A stretch of 6,293 nucleotides of DNA from Methylomarinum sp. (lineage in GTDB: Bacteria; Pseudomonadota; Gammaproteobacteria; Methylococcales; Methylomonadaceae), in the NCBI GenBank assembly GCA_013139755.1, contig WTAG01000091.1:1-6293 (forward strand). The letters run 5' to 3'. Position 1 is the stretch's first letter, and the number at the start of each line of letters is the position of its first letter. Shown one piece after another: positions 6,182-6,293 of this stretch. The notes beneath the pieces were generated by a model that worked only from the letters and a program-made list of their open reading frames with translations, did not search any database and was not told the origin of the DNA. Both the position numbers and the translations under genes were made by a program.

Positions 6182-6260
6182 AAGTCGAAAGTCGAAAGTC
6201 GAAAGTCGAAAGTCGAAAGTCGAAAGTCGAAAGTCGAAAGTCGAAAGTCGAAAGTCGAAA
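6167..6260. repeat. Perfect heptanucleotide tandem repeat, (AAAGTCG)13 plus AAA
   Basis: Thirteen consecutive, error-free copies of AAAGTCG fill 6167-6257, followed by AAA before unrelated AT-rich sequence. There are no spacers, so it is not a CRISPR array. The unit contains the TCGA palindrome but the array does not fold on itself, because AAAG has no CTTT partner on the same strand. It sits 46 bases upstream of the bepA start. Perfect identity indicates recent expansion or continuing slippage. Heptanucleotide tandem repeats are known in cyanobacteria and, with a different unit, in marine Beggiatoaceae; this unit is not one I recognise. Confidence 0.97.
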
Positions 6261-6293
6261 TTAATTTATTTATCATAAAAATAATAACATATT

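Noticed and set aside
6167..6260. Possible CRISPR array from the regular repetition
   Set aside because: The unit is 7 bp and directly contiguous, with no spacers and no cas genes in view; it is a simple tandem repeat.

Overview
The window reads as ordinary chromosomal DNA of an AT-rich Gram-negative bacterium, most likely a gammaproteobacterium. The case rests on an outer-membrane TonB-dependent receptor and a periplasmic BepA-type protease with a TPR tail. A low-GC sulfur- or methane-oxidising lineage would fit, but nothing here fixes the genus. There are four confident genes, no RNA gene of a known family, no mobile element and no CRISPR array.

Layout. Positions 1-94 hold no supportable gene, although a coding sequence could end there. 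Positions 95-1708 are a two-gene minus-strand operon: a GufA-type ZIP metal transporter (776-1708), then a GDT1/TMEM165-type cation transporter (95-748). They are 27 bases apart and in the same reading frame. A 172-base divergent intergenic region (1709-1880) follows. It carries a perfect TATAAT on the minus strand, overlapped by a 14/19 match to the Fur-box consensus, and a small A/T-rich hairpin. Positions 1881-4208 encode a 775-residue TonB-dependent receptor on the plus strand, closed by an intrinsic terminator. The 455-base convergent gap 4209-4663 contains three terminator-like hairpins, two reading minus, plus helically spaced A-tracts. Positions 4664-6121 (minus) encode the BepA-like metalloprotease. 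Directly upstream of it, 6167-6260 is an uninterrupted tandem array of a 7-bp unit (13 perfect copies plus three bases).

How the genes may work together. ZIP, GDT1 and the divergent receptor look like a divalent-metal handling cluster: import across the outer membrane, ZIP transport across the inner membrane, and a GDT1 transporter (Mn2+ efflux or Ca2+/Mn2+ exchange in studied relatives) to limit excess. The receptor's substrate is unknown, so the link is inference from neighbourhood and the Fur-like site. BepA is a separate outer-membrane quality-control function acting on proteins such as LptD and BamA.

No clearly new multi-gene system is visible. The most distinctive signal is the heptanucleotide array in the bepA promoter/leader region, which looks like a length-variable expression element. 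Next are the in-frame single-stop junction between the two transporter genes and an orphan GC-rich minus-strand terminator at 4326-4349.
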